Shown here: in pieces, positions 36,082 through 45,083 of the stretch
Layout of the letters: every line of letters begins with the position of its first letter
How positions within the stretch are numbered: position 1 is the first letter of the stretch
Assembly: GCF_016599715.1 (NCBI RefSeq)
Contig: NZ_CP067019.1
Span: forward strand, 1,736,001 to 1,800,000
Direction of reading: 5' to 3'
Source of the DNA: Acinetobacter sp. CS-2
GTDB taxonomy: Bacteria > Pseudomonadota > Gammaproteobacteria > Pseudomonadales > Moraxellaceae
DNA: 64,000 nucleotides
Position numbers and translations under genes: made by a program
Notes under the pieces: model-generated
The model's database searches: none
What the model was told of the DNA's origin: nothing
Seen by the model: the letters and a program-made list of their open reading frames with translations, nothing else

Positions 36082-36418
36082 GACGAATTCCTACAGAATT
36101 TGCTTGCGCGATAATGGCAGGCTTACGGATGGTAATCATAATCGATTCTACTGTGGGAAAGGTAGTAAAAAGCGCATTTAGCACAAGTTTTGCTGCATGT
36201 TCAATCAATTCCGGCTTGGCATCCTGAATGACTTTGGCAGAAATCTCGCAAATTTCAGCATAATTCAGGGTATGTTCCAGCTGATCCGAATTGGAAGCCT
36301 GTTCCAGACTGGTCTGGATGGTCATATCCAGCATTAAAGGCTGCATGATTTGACGTTCCCAATTGAAACATCCCACCACTGTTTCAACCTTTAAACCTTC
36401 AATGATAATTGCGTCCAT
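36038..36418 (-). CDS. folB: Dihydroneopterin aldolase
   Basis: It converts dihydroneopterin to 6-hydroxymethyl-dihydropterin in folate synthesis. The 126-residue protein begins MDAIIIEGLKVETVVGC with the conserved early motif (VGCFNWERQIMQPLMLD), then LNYAEICEISAKVI, ELIEHAAKLVL and VESIMITIRKPAII, with the catalytic Lys in IRKP. AGGGG precedes ATG 36418. It is followed by an overlapping folK-like gene on the same strand. The usual octameric tunnel fold applies. Confidence 0.9.
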   Translation of the reverse strand: MDAIIIEGLKVETVVGCFNWERQIMQPLMLDMTIQTSLEQASNSDQLEHTLNYAEICEISAKVIQDAKPELIEHAAKLVLNALFTTFPTVESIMITIRKPAIIAQANSVGIRLERHRNDIRLSSGE

Positions 36419-36448
36419 GTTTGCCCCTAACAGACTTAGATTTTTTAA

Positions 36449-36530
36449 TCCCTCCCTTGCGAAACAATGTTTCTCACCCTTTAAAAAAGGAAAAGTCCCT
36501 CTTTTATAAAGAGGGATTTAGGGAGATTTT
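36449..36530. repeat. Hairpin-rich repeat element between folB and the ABC1 gene
   Basis: AATCCCTCCCTTGCG at the left and AGGGATTTAGGGAGATT at the right form imperfect outer arms. Inside are GAAAC-AAT-GTTTC and the strong TCCCTCTTT / AAAGAGGGA hairpin (36497-36518). A similar C-run/G-run hairpin occurs at 4139-4162. From memory, Acinetobacter genomes carry many such dispersed hairpin repeats. The strong hairpin likely ends the ABC1 transcript. Confidence 0.5.
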
Positions 36531-36542
36531 CAAACTAATAAC

Positions 36543-37841
36543 TTAGTTTTTTAACAACACATTTGGATCAAGAGTTTGCACCATTTGCAGTCTTTGGTCT
36601 GCATAAATATCGGTATATGGCGCGAGGATGCGCATAAAGCGATCGAAATAAAGCATTTGCTTGAACAGCAAGGCAAAGTCACGCGGGAAGCGAATGCCAT
36701 GACGCTCACCTACTCCCACCATATCCATCATGATGTCATTTAAATCTGCCGGATTAGAAGTGAGTAACTCCTGAGGATCAGCCAAAAGAACACCACTGAA
36801 CAGACGTTCTAAGTCAGCCGCCAAAACTTGAGTATCAATTTTCTTGTCCGTCATGCCCATTTTCAGCATGTTTTCAGCCATTAAGGTGTAATCGGTTTTT
36901 TGCAGCGCATCCATGAAGGCGATACAAGCTGTCCAGACTTCAGGCTTCAACTGACCCACAATACCAAAATCAATAAAACCGACCCGGCCATCTTCAAGCA
37001 ACATCAGGTTTCCGGCATGCAAGTCTGCATGGAAGCTGTTACACATCATCAAGCTGCCAAACCAGGTATTCATGGCGGTAATGAGCACCTGAGATGGGTC
37101 TTTAGCCACCTTTTTTACCACATCAAAATCGGTCAATGGCACGCCATATAAGCGCTGCATGGTCAGTACACGGCGGGTTGAGTATTGATGATAAACTTTT
37201 GGTGCAGTAGCTTTCTGGTTTTGCGTTATATTCAGATAATTAACAAAATCATCCAGATTTTGCGCTTCTTCAATAAAGTCGACTTCGCGTACCATCCGAG
37301 TTTTAATTTCCTCGACAATATCGGCAAGTGATGCAAATTTCACTTTCGGTACGGCTTTTTCCAAAATCTTGGTGGCCCAGTGCAAGACATTCAAGTCGGT
37401 ATACAGAATGGTTTCCACACCCGGTTTTTGCACTTTAATCACCACATCTTCACCAGTCACCAGTTTGGCTGCGTGAACCTGTGCAATAGAAGCCGAGGCT
37501 AAAGGCTTTTCATCAATAGAAGCAAAGATTTCATCTAAATTTCGACCCGCAAATTCTGATGCCAATACGCCTTGTACATAACTAAAAGGCAAAGATGGGG
37601 TCTGATCTAAACAGCCCTGAAATTCTTCCACATATTCACGTGGAAACAAGGAAGGTGTGCTGGCAATAAACTGTCCCAGCTTGATATAGGTTGAACCTAA
37701 AGATTCAAAAGTTTCACGCATCAGCTTGGCGTTACTTGGTTTTTCTGTGGCGTATTTTAAGCCCGCTTTTGCTGCAATGACAGCCGTTTCCCCAACACGG
37801 GCAACTGAACGCAGGCCATCTAACCAGATATTGTTTTTCAT
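36543..37841 (-). CDS. ABC1/UbiB-family atypical kinase
   Basis: This 432-residue protein has the UbiB/COQ8 signature: the KxGQ motif (STYIKLGQFIAST), the Ala-rich loop (PLASASIAQVHAAKL), the catalytic segment NSFHADLHAGNLMLLEDG and the metal-binding DFG (VGFIDFGIVGQL). Family members bind ATP and support ubiquinone or lipid metabolism; they are not ordinary protein kinases. No C-terminal membrane helices are evident, so it differs from Escherichia coli UbiB and is closer to the general ABC1 group. The ribosome site before ATG 37841 is weak. Confidence 0.85.
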   Translation of the reverse strand: MKNNIWLDGLRSVARVGETAVIAAKAGLKYATEKPSNAKLMRETFESLGSTYIKLGQFIASTPSLFPREYVEEFQGCLDQTPSLPFSYVQGVLASEFAGRNLDEIFASIDEKPLASASIAQVHAAKLVTGEDVVIKVQKPGVETILYTDLNVLHWATKILEKAVPKVKFASLADIVEEIKTRMVREVDFIEEAQNLDDFVNYLNITQNQKATAPKVYHQYSTRRVLTMQRLYGVPLTDFDVVKKVAKDPSQVLITAMNTWFGSLMMCNSFHADLHAGNLMLLEDGRVGFIDFGIVGQLKPEVWTACIAFMDALQKTDYTLMAENMLKMGMTDKKIDTQVLAADLERLFSGVLLADPQELLTSNPADLNDIMMDMVGVGERHGIRFPRDFALLFKQMLYFDRFMRILAPYTDIYADQRLQMVQTLDPNVLLKN

Positions 37842-37899
37842 AATGTCAGCTTAGAATTAAATTATAGCGAGTGTAGCAAAAAAATATGGTCTTGCAGGT

Positions 37900-38673
37900 C
37901 TATCTTGCCTGACAGATTGGACAATCTGTATCTTTTTCGAAAGCCAGTAGACGTTGTTTCATGCTTAATCCATCCCAGAGCATCAGTTTTTGCTTCAGTG
38001 GTGTTTTGCCCAACCCCAAGTAGAGTAAAGCATGATGCGCCTGCAAACTCGCCATAACATTCGGAGTCGTAGCTAATACGCCTGAATCTGCACAGCGCAA
38101 GTTTTCATTGGCATGCTGTTCTTTGGGAAACAGACATTCATAACAGGCCGATTTGCCTTCCACCATAAACAGCTGTCCCTGAAAACCAATCGCTGAAGCA
38201 CTGATTAAAGGTACATTGAATTGCTTGCAGCTTTGGTTGACGAGATAACGTGTAGTGAAATTATCACAACCATCTAAAACCAGATCTTGAGCTGAAATTA
38301 ATGCTTCTGCATTGTTCTCGTCCAGTTTTACTGTTTGAGATTCAACACGGATATGCGGATTGATGTGCTGTAATCGCTTAGCCAGTATTTCAGCTTTATA
38401 GAAACCAATATTTTCTTCTACATAGGCTATTTGCCGTTGCAGATTACTCATTTCAATGGTATCAGCATCAATTAAGGTAATTTGTCCCACACCTGCCCGA
38501 GCAAGAAGTTCAGCTGTAGTACAGCCAATTCCACCACAACCGACAATCAGGACATTAGCAAGTTTCAGTTTTTCCTGTGCTTCAATGTCCCAGCCATCCA
38601 GCAAAATTTGCCGACTGTAAAGATGCATTTCTTCATCGCTTAACTCTAGGTCCATGTCGAGTGGGTTGGTCAC
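37900..38673 (-). CDS. moeB: MoeB/ThiF-type adenylyltransferase
   Basis: It adenylates the C-terminus of a small sulfur carrier (MoaD or ThiS). The 257-residue protein has the nucleotide-binding VLIVGCGGIGCTTAELLARAGVG, IDADTIEMSNLQRQI with catalytic Asp and Arg, DGCDNFTTRYLVN and zinc-binding pairs CYEC and CPIC. The start is GTG 38673, with AGGA 7 bases upstream; the internal ATG at 38655 lacks a ribosome site. No MoaD or ThiS gene is next to it, so whether it serves molybdopterin or thiamine synthesis is unclear. Confidence 0.82.
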   Translation of the reverse strand: MTNPLDMDLELSDEEMHLYSRQILLDGWDIEAQEKLKLANVLIVGCGGIGCTTAELLARAGVGQITLIDADTIEMSNLQRQIAYVEENIGFYKAEILAKRLQHINPHIRVESQTVKLDENNAEALISAQDLVLDGCDNFTTRYLVNQSCKQFNVPLISASAIGFQGQLFMVEGKSACYECLFPKEQHANENLRCADSGVLATTPNVMASLQAHHALLYLGLGKTPLKQKLMLWDGLSMKQRLLAFEKDTDCPICQAR

Positions 38674-38751
38674 TTGCTTATCCTGTCTATTACTTGCATT
38701 TGCTTAAACTAGGCAGCCATTATAGTTCAAAATGAATTTTGCATAGGACTA

Positions 38752-38774
38752 AAAAAAGCACCCTTTCGGGTGCA
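38752..38774 (-). terminator. Terminator of the acyl-CoA ligase gene
   Basis: GCACCC-TTTC-GGGTGC hairpin followed on the minus strand by seven T, 34 bp after the stop at 38807. Confidence 0.85.
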
Positions 38775-38806
38775 AGAGCATGAAACTTTAAAAAATGAAA
38801 AAGAAT

Positions 38807-40453
38807 TTAACTGGCTTTTTGAATTCCTTGCATGTTGGCAATTTCCTGCTGTTTGAGTAAATTGCGTTGAATTTTACCACTCGTGGTTTTAGGTAAACCT
38901 TCGACAAATTCGATTTCTTTAGGATAGGCATGTTTAGATAAACGTGAACGCACATATTCCTGAAGTTTATGGCTTAACGCATCCGAAGCCGAAAATTGCG
39001 GTTTAAGCACGACAAAAGCTTTCACCACCTCGGTACGTTCCGGGTCTGGCTTGCCAATAACTGCAGATTCCAAGACCTCGGCACATTCCAGTAAAGTACT
39101 TTCTACATCGAAAGGACCCACACGATAGCCTGACGTTGTAATGACATCGTCAGCACGCCCGATAAAATCCACCCCACCCAGTTCATTTAATTTCACCGTA
39201 TCACCGGTTAAATAATAATGCCCAACGAATGATTTACGGTTATTGCCGCCATAACCTTTAAACCAGGTTAAAGGTGATTGCGAAAAATCAATAGCCAAGG
39301 TACCAATGCCACCTCTTTCCACTTCTTCATGGTTTTGATTCAAGACCACAAAACGATGACCCGGGTTGGCAAAACCTGCAGAACCAACTTTCTTTTCATG
39401 TTCTAAAGCATGATGATTGGCAATCACCATCCCCAGTTCAGTCTGGCCATATTGATCATAAATATTGACATTCAAATCATGATTAAACCAGTGAATAACT
39501 TCCGGAGTTAATGGCTCGCCGGCACTACTGACGGCACGTAAATGTTCTTTAATGGATGGATCAAATTTTTCCTTGAATCCAAAAAACATCCGAAATGCCG
39601 TTGGTGAACCGGTCAAGTTACTAACTTTATGCTTTTTAATGATCTGCACGGCGTTGTCTACACTAAAGGCACGTTCATCCATAATAATGCTATGCCCCAG
39701 ACTTAAAGGTCCGGTAATGCCGTAATACAAGCCATAAGCCCAACCCGGATCAGCCAGATTCCAGAAAGAGTCTTCTTCACGCAAATCCACCGCGTGGATC
39801 ATATAGCCTTTAAATGCCAGCAGCGCCTTTAAAGGAACCTGTACCGATTTTGCCAAACCTGTGGTTCCTGAGGTAAACATCATCAGGAAATCATCTGCAA
39901 AAGTCTGCATTACCGGTTCAAAAGATTCTGACTGTTGCGCCAGTTCTGTCCAGAAATCGGCATCTGCATGACTTGAAACATCTTGTGGATGTACTGTAAG
40001 AATATGCGGGACAGTGACACCGTTCAGTTTTGAGCGTTGTTCTGCATTGGTCACAATCAATTGGGTTTTGGCTGTATTAATCCGGTGCTCAATGGCTTTG
40101 GATTCAAATGCAGTAAACAATGGTTGGTAAATTGCGCCCATACGCCAGGTGGCCAAAATGGTAATCAGCAATTCAGGCGTACGTGGCAATAAACCGGCAA
40201 TGCAATCCCCTGCTTTTAAGCCAATTGAGCTAAAATAATTTGCAAGTTCTCCTGAAGCTTCTGCCAGCTGTTCAAATGTCCATTCGGCAGATTCTCCATT
40301 TTTGCCTTCCCAGATTAAGGCTGTTTTATTTAAACCGAGATAACGATCACAGCATTCAACATAGGCATTGACTGACTCAGCCGTACCGACCAGTTGCTCT
40401 GCAAGAAAATCATCAAAATTAAACTCTTGATATGCTTGTTGTAGTGTCTTCAT
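38807..40453 (-). CDS. AMP-forming acyl-CoA synthetase
   Basis: It activates a carboxylic acid to its CoA ester through an acyl-adenylate. The 548-residue protein has the adenylate-forming motifs: FTSGTTGLAKSVQVP (P-loop-like A3), YDQYGQTELGM (A5), YYLTGDTVKLNE (A7), GRADDVITTSGYRVGPFDVE (A8) and the C-terminal catalytic Lys in PKTTSGKIQRNLL (A10). It looks like a medium-chain or acetyl-CoA-synthetase-like ligase. AGAGG precedes ATG 40453. It is the last gene of the acyl-CoA set with an acyl-CoA dehydrogenase and an SDR dehydrogenase on the same strand. Confidence 0.87.
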   Translation of the reverse strand: MKTLQQAYQEFNFDDFLAEQLVGTAESVNAYVECCDRYLGLNKTALIWEGKNGESAEWTFEQLAEASGELANYFSSIGLKAGDCIAGLLPRTPELLITILATWRMGAIYQPLFTAFESKAIEHRINTAKTQLIVTNAEQRSKLNGVTVPHILTVHPQDVSSHADADFWTELAQQSESFEPVMQTFADDFLMMFTSGTTGLAKSVQVPLKALLAFKGYMIHAVDLREEDSFWNLADPGWAYGLYYGITGPLSLGHSIIMDERAFSVDNAVQIIKKHKVSNLTGSPTAFRMFFGFKEKFDPSIKEHLRAVSSAGEPLTPEVIHWFNHDLNVNIYDQYGQTELGMVIANHHALEHEKKVGSAGFANPGHRFVVLNQNHEEVERGGIGTLAIDFSQSPLTWFKGYGGNNRKSFVGHYYLTGDTVKLNELGGVDFIGRADDVITTSGYRVGPFDVESTLLECAEVLESAVIGKPDPERTEVVKAFVVLKPQFSASDALSHKLQEYVRSRLSKHAYPKEIEFVEGLPKTTSGKIQRNLLKQQEIANMQGIQKAS

Positions 40454-40693
40454 GACGACAACCTCTCATCCGTTATTTTATAAACAAAGCTCGTGCTTTG
40501 CTGATCCATTTTGCTTATTGTTCTGACTCTAAAAATGCCAAAGCTGATTCAGCATCTTTAAATTTTTTACTTCACAGTTGACTTAGATAACCATGATTTC
40601 CAAGCTCCTGCAATTTCCTTATCCATCAGAAAATGTGCAGGATTTGAACACCGACTAAAGTCTAAAATTTAGCCATTTAAAGCTTTAGCCGGT

Positions 40694-41830
40694 TTAGATT
40701 TTAGTCACCTCGCGTGCAATAACCAGACGCTGGATATCCGAAGCTCCTTCATAAATCTGGCTGACCCGTACATCACGGTAAATGCGCTCTACCGGGAAAT
40801 CCGAGACATAGCCATAACCGCCGTGAATCTGAATGGCATCGGAACACACCCGCTCCGCCATGGTGGATGCAAACAGCTTGGCCATAGAAGCTTCTTTCAA
40901 ACATGGTAGCCCTGCATCTTTTAAGGTTGCTGCATGGAAAATCAGTTGGCGTGCCGCTTCAATCTGCGTGGCCATATCTGCCAGACGGAATGCAATGGCC
41001 TGATGCTGTACAATTTCTACCCCAAATGCTTTGCGCTGATTGGCATATTCCACAGCAGCATCAAGTGCAGCACGCGCCATGCCGACGGATTGTGCGGCAA
41101 TCCCAATTCGGCCGGACTCCAGATTGGATAAAGCGATCTTGTAGCCTTCTCCTTCCTTGCCAAGTAAGTTTTCAGCAGGAATCCGGCAATTTTCAAAAAT
41201 GATGGTGGCGGTATCGGAACAATGCTGTCCCATTTTTTCTTCCAGACGCGAAACAATATAGCCTTCCGTGTCTGTTGGAACGAGGAAACAGGAGATGCCT
41301 TTTTTCCCTGCGGCTTTATCGGTCACGGCAAATACAATCGCCACTTGGGCATGTTTGCCTGTGGTAATAAACTGTTTGGTGCCATTCAATACCCATTCAT
41401 CTCCATCACGTTCTGCCTTACATTCCAGTGCACCGGCATCGGAACCGGCTTGCGGTTCGGTAAGACAGAAACATCCAAGCCATTCACCTGTAGCCAGTTT
41501 GGTAAGATATTTCTGTTTCTGTGCTTCCGTACCGTAACGCTGGGTAATGCCACACGGCAAAGAGTTTTGCACACTGACAATGGTTGAAATCGCGCCATCA
41601 CCTGCAGCAATTTCCTCCAAAGCAAGCACCAGCGAAACATAGTCCAAACCAGCACCGCCCCATTGTTCGGATACGGTCATGCCCAAAGCACCCAGCTCAC
41701 CGAGTTCTTTCAGTTCTTGTGCAGGAAATTGCGCAGTTTTATCACGTTCTGCGGCAGTAGGTTTTAACTTGTTTTGCGAATAATCGCGCAACATGTCCTG
41801 AACCATCTTTTGTTCGTCATTTAAAATCAT
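40694..41830 (-). CDS. Acyl-CoA dehydrogenase
   Basis: An FAD enzyme oxidising acyl-CoA to trans-2-enoyl-CoA. The 378 residues show the family signatures GCFCLTEPQAGSDAGAL and the C-terminal GGYGYVSDFPVERIYRDVRV, followed by QIYEGASDIQRLVIAR, whose Glu is the catalytic base at the short/branched-chain position. AAGGGAAG precedes ATG 41830. It lies between the SDR gene and the acyl-CoA ligase. The chain-length preference cannot be read reliably; short or branched chains are plausible. Confidence 0.9.
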   Translation of the reverse strand: MILNDEQKMVQDMLRDYSQNKLKPTAAERDKTAQFPAQELKELGELGALGMTVSEQWGGAGLDYVSLVLALEEIAAGDGAISTIVSVQNSLPCGITQRYGTEAQKQKYLTKLATGEWLGCFCLTEPQAGSDAGALECKAERDGDEWVLNGTKQFITTGKHAQVAIVFAVTDKAAGKKGISCFLVPTDTEGYIVSRLEEKMGQHCSDTATIIFENCRIPAENLLGKEGEGYKIALSNLESGRIGIAAQSVGMARAALDAAVEYANQRKAFGVEIVQHQAIAFRLADMATQIEAARQLIFHAATLKDAGLPCLKEASMAKLFASTMAERVCSDAIQIHGGYGYVSDFPVERIYRDVRVSQIYEGASDIQRLVIAREVTKI

Positions 41831-41896
41831 TGAGCTTCCCTTTCTATATCTATTTTATTCATTTCAAACTTTTTAAAAATGACTGTATCTGGAGTA

Positions 41897-42024
41897 CATG
41901 ACGGCGACATGGATGTCGCCTGTAAAACTGAGATACAAGGAGGTATCTTCAGTTTCCCGAAAGAAAAGTAGGTCGAACCGAAGGTTAAACAGAGTTTTAT
42001 ACATATTGAAAAGACTCCGTCATG
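41897..42024. repeat. 128-bp hairpin element with outer inverted repeats
   Basis: CATGACGG (41897-41904) and CCGTCATG (42017-42024) are inverted outer arms. Inside are the perfect hairpin GGCGACAT-GG-ATGTCGCC (41903-41920) and a second hairpin AAACTGAGATAC / GTATCTTCAGTTT (41925-41955, one bulge). The GC content and structure differ from the flanks. It resembles a small non-autonomous repeat (MITE or REP-like), lying between two same-strand genes, where it would be transcribed. Confidence 0.45.
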
Positions 42025-42043
42025 CCGCCGCCATTATCAATAA

Positions 42044-42814
42044 TTATTTAGGCTGCATACGAATCGCGCCATCCAGACGAATCACTTCGCCATTTAAATA
42101 GGTATTTTCAAAAATATGCCCAACCAGATGTGCAAACTCTTCCGGTTTAGCCAAACGTGGTGGAAACGGCACCATTTGCCCCAAAGCCTCCTGCACATTC
42201 TGCGGCATGGCTTTCAGCATTGGTGTTTCCATAATGCCTGGTGCAATCGTCATCACCCGAATCGCCTCACGCGCCAGTTCACGCGCCAGAGGTAAAGTCA
42301 TGGACACCACAGCACCTTTAGAAGCAGCATAAGCCGCTTGCCCAAGTTGTCCTTCAAATGCAGCCACTGAAGCAGTATTGACAATCACACCACGCTCTTC
42401 TTCACCTGGCTGCAATGGATACTTCGCCATCAAACTTGCCGCAAAACGGATCATGTTAAAAGTACCACTGACATTGATATTCAATACTTTCTGGAACAGA
42501 CCCAGATCATGAATGCCATCACGACCCAACACTTTGGCAGACGGTGCAATCCCGGCACAGTTCACCAAACCATTTAACTGACCATACTGCTGTTCAATAT
42601 TTTCAAAGAAAACTTTGACTGCATGCTCATCGGTCACATCCAGTTTGAGAAAAACTGCATGCTCACCCAAGCGCTGCTGCATTTCCTGACCCAGCTCCTG
42701 GTTCATATCCACCATAATCACCTGAGCGCCCTGACCCACCAGATAAGTGGCTGTGGCTGCACCCAAACCCGATGCACCGCCTGTCACGACAAATACTTTT
42801 CCTTGAATTTTCAT
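42044..42814 (-). CDS. SDR-family 3-hydroxyacyl-CoA dehydrogenase
   Basis: This 256-residue short-chain dehydrogenase has the NAD-binding TGGASGLGAATATYL, NAG-type VNCAGIAPSAK, catalytic Ser in VIVNTASVAAFEGQ and YxxxK in AAYAASKG. VDM after the second strand (VIMVDMNQELG) points to NAD rather than NADP. The whole sequence resembles HSD17B10-type 3-hydroxy-2-methylbutyryl/3-hydroxyacyl-CoA dehydrogenases. AGGAAC precedes ATG 42814. It is the first gene of the catabolic set and faces the AraC regulator across 156 bp. Confidence 0.88.
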   Translation of the reverse strand: MKIQGKVFVVTGGASGLGAATATYLVGQGAQVIMVDMNQELGQEMQQRLGEHAVFLKLDVTDEHAVKVFFENIEQQYGQLNGLVNCAGIAPSAKVLGRDGIHDLGLFQKVLNINVSGTFNMIRFAASLMAKYPLQPGEEERGVIVNTASVAAFEGQLGQAAYAASKGAVVSMTLPLARELAREAIRVMTIAPGIMETPMLKAMPQNVQEALGQMVPFPPRLAKPEEFAHLVGHIFENTYLNGEVIRLDGAIRMQPK

Positions 42815-42970
42815 TTTTTGTTCCTGTTAATTATTTGAATAAACACTCGACTTAAGATGCAGAGTAAAGGCAGTTCAGCTAGAGTACAATTTCCAAACCT
42901 TGCATCTTTTATGATGGATTTGGACAATCCAGGTCACGGTAGTAAAAATACGGAATACGGATATCTGTAC

Positions 42971-43990
42971 ATGAATGAACAAAACTTAAATTACAGTAAA
43001 GGCACGATCTCGATCAGTCTGGTGCATGAAGCACTTTTATCTGCCCAGCATCAGAGATTGAACACTCAAAATATCTTGCTCAAATCCGGTATTCCTGTTG
43101 AGCTGCTGCATTCCAGTAAGGCTCGCGTTTCAGTTTCACAATATGCCCAGCTCTGGACCGAACTGGCAGATGTCATGAATGACGAGTTTTTTGGGATGGA
43201 CAGCCACCCAATGCGGCGCGGCAGTTTTAAACTGTTATCACAATCGGTCATGCATGCCGAAACTCTGGGAAAAGCCCTACAGCAAATTTTGCAGTTTTTA
43301 AATCTGGTACTGGATGATTTTATCAGTCAATTATCTGTGCAGGAAAACTATGCCTATATTGTGATTTATGAACAGAAACACACCAAAAGAATGTTCAGCT
43401 ATGCCACCTATTTAATGCTGATTCATGCTTTGATGTGCTGGTTAAGTGGACAACGGGTCTTACTGAACCAGATTCAGCTCAAATGTGATGCCCCACTGGA
43501 TGATCAGGACTATAAAGTCCGTTTTTGTGAAAATATTCAATACAATAGCGATGAAAACTATATCCAGTTCGATGCCAATTATTTAAATATTCAGATCAAA
43601 CAGGACAAACAGTCATGGCATCAGTTTATTAGACAGACACCGCATAACCTGCTGGTGCGCTTTAAAAATCCACATGCCATTAGTTCTCAAATCCGTAAAC
43701 ATTTAATGAATGTTCCACCTGCGGAATGGTTAGAACTGAATGCAATTGCCCAGCGCTTAAATATTTCGGATGCCACCATGCAAAGACGTTTAAAAAGCGA
43801 AGGGGTCAGCTATCAACAACTTAAAAATGATATCCGGCGTGATACCGCCATTGAATTTCTGACCAAAACAGAGAAAACTTTGCAACAAATTAGTGATGAA
43901 CTCAGCTTTCACGATCCGAGTGCATTCCATCGTGCTTTCAAAAAATGGACCGGCGTCAGTCCCGGGGCTTATCGGCAAAATAAGGAGTAA
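42971..43990 (+). CDS. AraC-family transcriptional regulator
   Basis: The start chosen is ATG 42971 (MNEQNLNYSKGTISISLVHE), giving 339 residues, the usual size; the frame is open to 42857 but the extra part is not family-like. The N-terminal half is an AraC_binding_2 (OruR/ArgR-type) sensor domain. The C-terminal 100 residues are the double helix-turn-helix (LNAIAQRLNISDATMQRRLK and ISDELSFHDPSAFHRAFKKW) followed by GVSPGAYRQ. It probably activates the divergent acyl-CoA operon in response to its substrate. Other targets are possible. Confidence 0.87.
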   Translation: MNEQNLNYSKGTISISLVHEALLSAQHQRLNTQNILLKSGIPVELLHSSKARVSVSQYAQLWTELADVMNDEFFGMDSHPMRRGSFKLLSQSVMHAETLGKALQQILQFLNLVLDDFISQLSVQENYAYIVIYEQKHTKRMFSYATYLMLIHALMCWLSGQRVLLNQIQLKCDAPLDDQDYKVRFCENIQYNSDENYIQFDANYLNIQIKQDKQSWHQFIRQTPHNLLVRFKNPHAISSQIRKHLMNVPPAEWLELNAIAQRLNISDATMQRRLKSEGVSYQQLKNDIRRDTAIEFLTKTEKTLQQISDELSFHDPSAFHRAFKKWTGVSPGAYRQNKE

Positions 43991-44203
43991 TAAATTCAAT
44001 ATAAGCCATAAGAATATAGATGCTTTTCTAAAAATTTAATAAATCTTTGCTTTTCATTAACTTAAAAAATGATGCATTTTTCGTCGGAATTTATTTGCAA
44101 AAAGTGAAAAAATAGGTTGATTTTCAACCAATTTAAAGGCATATCTTTATGTCACCCCTGCTGTAATCTCCCTGTTAAATCACCTTATATTAAAGGTTCT
44201 GAC

Positions 44204-44557
44204 ATGCTTAAAATGATTGATGTACTAGAGCAAAGCTTGGTGCAAAATTTTACTCATTCTCTCCATTCTCACACCAGTCAATTTGATGAGTTATTCAATC
44301 AAGGTATTTTAAATACTGCTGATTCTGCACTTCAAAATGTGGTGGTCAATTTCTTCAATCGTGCAGATGCCATTGAATCAGCTCAGGCACTGGATATCAG
44401 TGCTGATCGTATTCAAGCTTTACAAACTGGCGCAGCTTTAAAAGATGAGCAATATCTTGCAGATACTGCAAAAATTGTGGCGCTTTGTTTAGCGCTTGAA
44501 ACCGATGCGCTTGCACACTTGGACATATCTGATGGTTTACAAGATTTTCTAATATAA
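44204..44557 (+). CDS. Hypothetical helical protein (117 residues)
   Basis: The start chosen is ATG 44204 (MLKMIDVLEQSLVQNFTHSL), with AAAGG 7-8 bases before; an in-frame ATG at 44117 adds 29 Cys-rich residues and lies further from any ribosome site. The protein is mostly helical and acidic (FDELFNQGILNTADSAL, FFNRADAIESAQALDISADR, LALETDALAHLDISDGL), with no signal peptide or membrane segment. It resembles small Acinetobacter-specific proteins. No function was recognised. A strong terminator follows, so it is a single-gene unit. Confidence 0.65.
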   Translation: MLKMIDVLEQSLVQNFTHSLHSHTSQFDELFNQGILNTADSALQNVVVNFFNRADAIESAQALDISADRIQALQTGAALKDEQYLADTAKIVALCLALETDALAHLDISDGLQDFLI

Positions 44558-44571
44558 ATCTAAAACCTATT

Positions 44572-44603
44572 AAAAAAAGCGACCCCAGCGAGTCGCTTTT
44601 TTT
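44572..44603 (+). terminator. Terminator of the hypothetical gene
   Basis: AAAAAAAGCGAC-(8-base loop)-GTCGCTTTTTTT. Confidence 0.88.
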
Positions 44604-45083
44604 AAATCAATTTAATTTGTTTGATTTTATATCACGCCCCAATAGTAGATCTGACCACGTATTCTTTCTACTTACCTCTCTTATGCTACACCAGACAGAT
44701 CTGAATTACTCATCAAATCCTGTTAGCAGGTTGCATTACCATTTAAAAACATAGTTTTGACTATTTTCTTTAAGTCATCGTTTTCAGCAATCGCTAAATG
44801 CAACCATTAATGTAATTACATAGCAATGACATTAAAATTACAAAATCTCATTTTTTTTAATTGTTTCATATTTTACTTTTATTCATACTGATGTAACTTT
44901 TTGATATAAAGTGCAAAATATTTAAACAAATAAAATAAATTCATTAAAATTCAAAAACTTATTTCAAAAAATTTAATATATCCAGAATTAAGATAATTTT
45001 ATAAAAATTACTCTTTTGTCTTATCCCTTGAGTTACTGGCAGTATTTGCCGCATCTCATTCAAATCATTCTATCGGGACTTAT
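44604..45083. other. AT-rich region upstream of the ABC binding-protein gene
   Basis: About 480 bp without a gene. The last 250 bp are very AT-rich and likely hold the promoter of the sulfonate-type transport genes. No riboswitch or clear operator was recognised. Confidence 0.4.
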
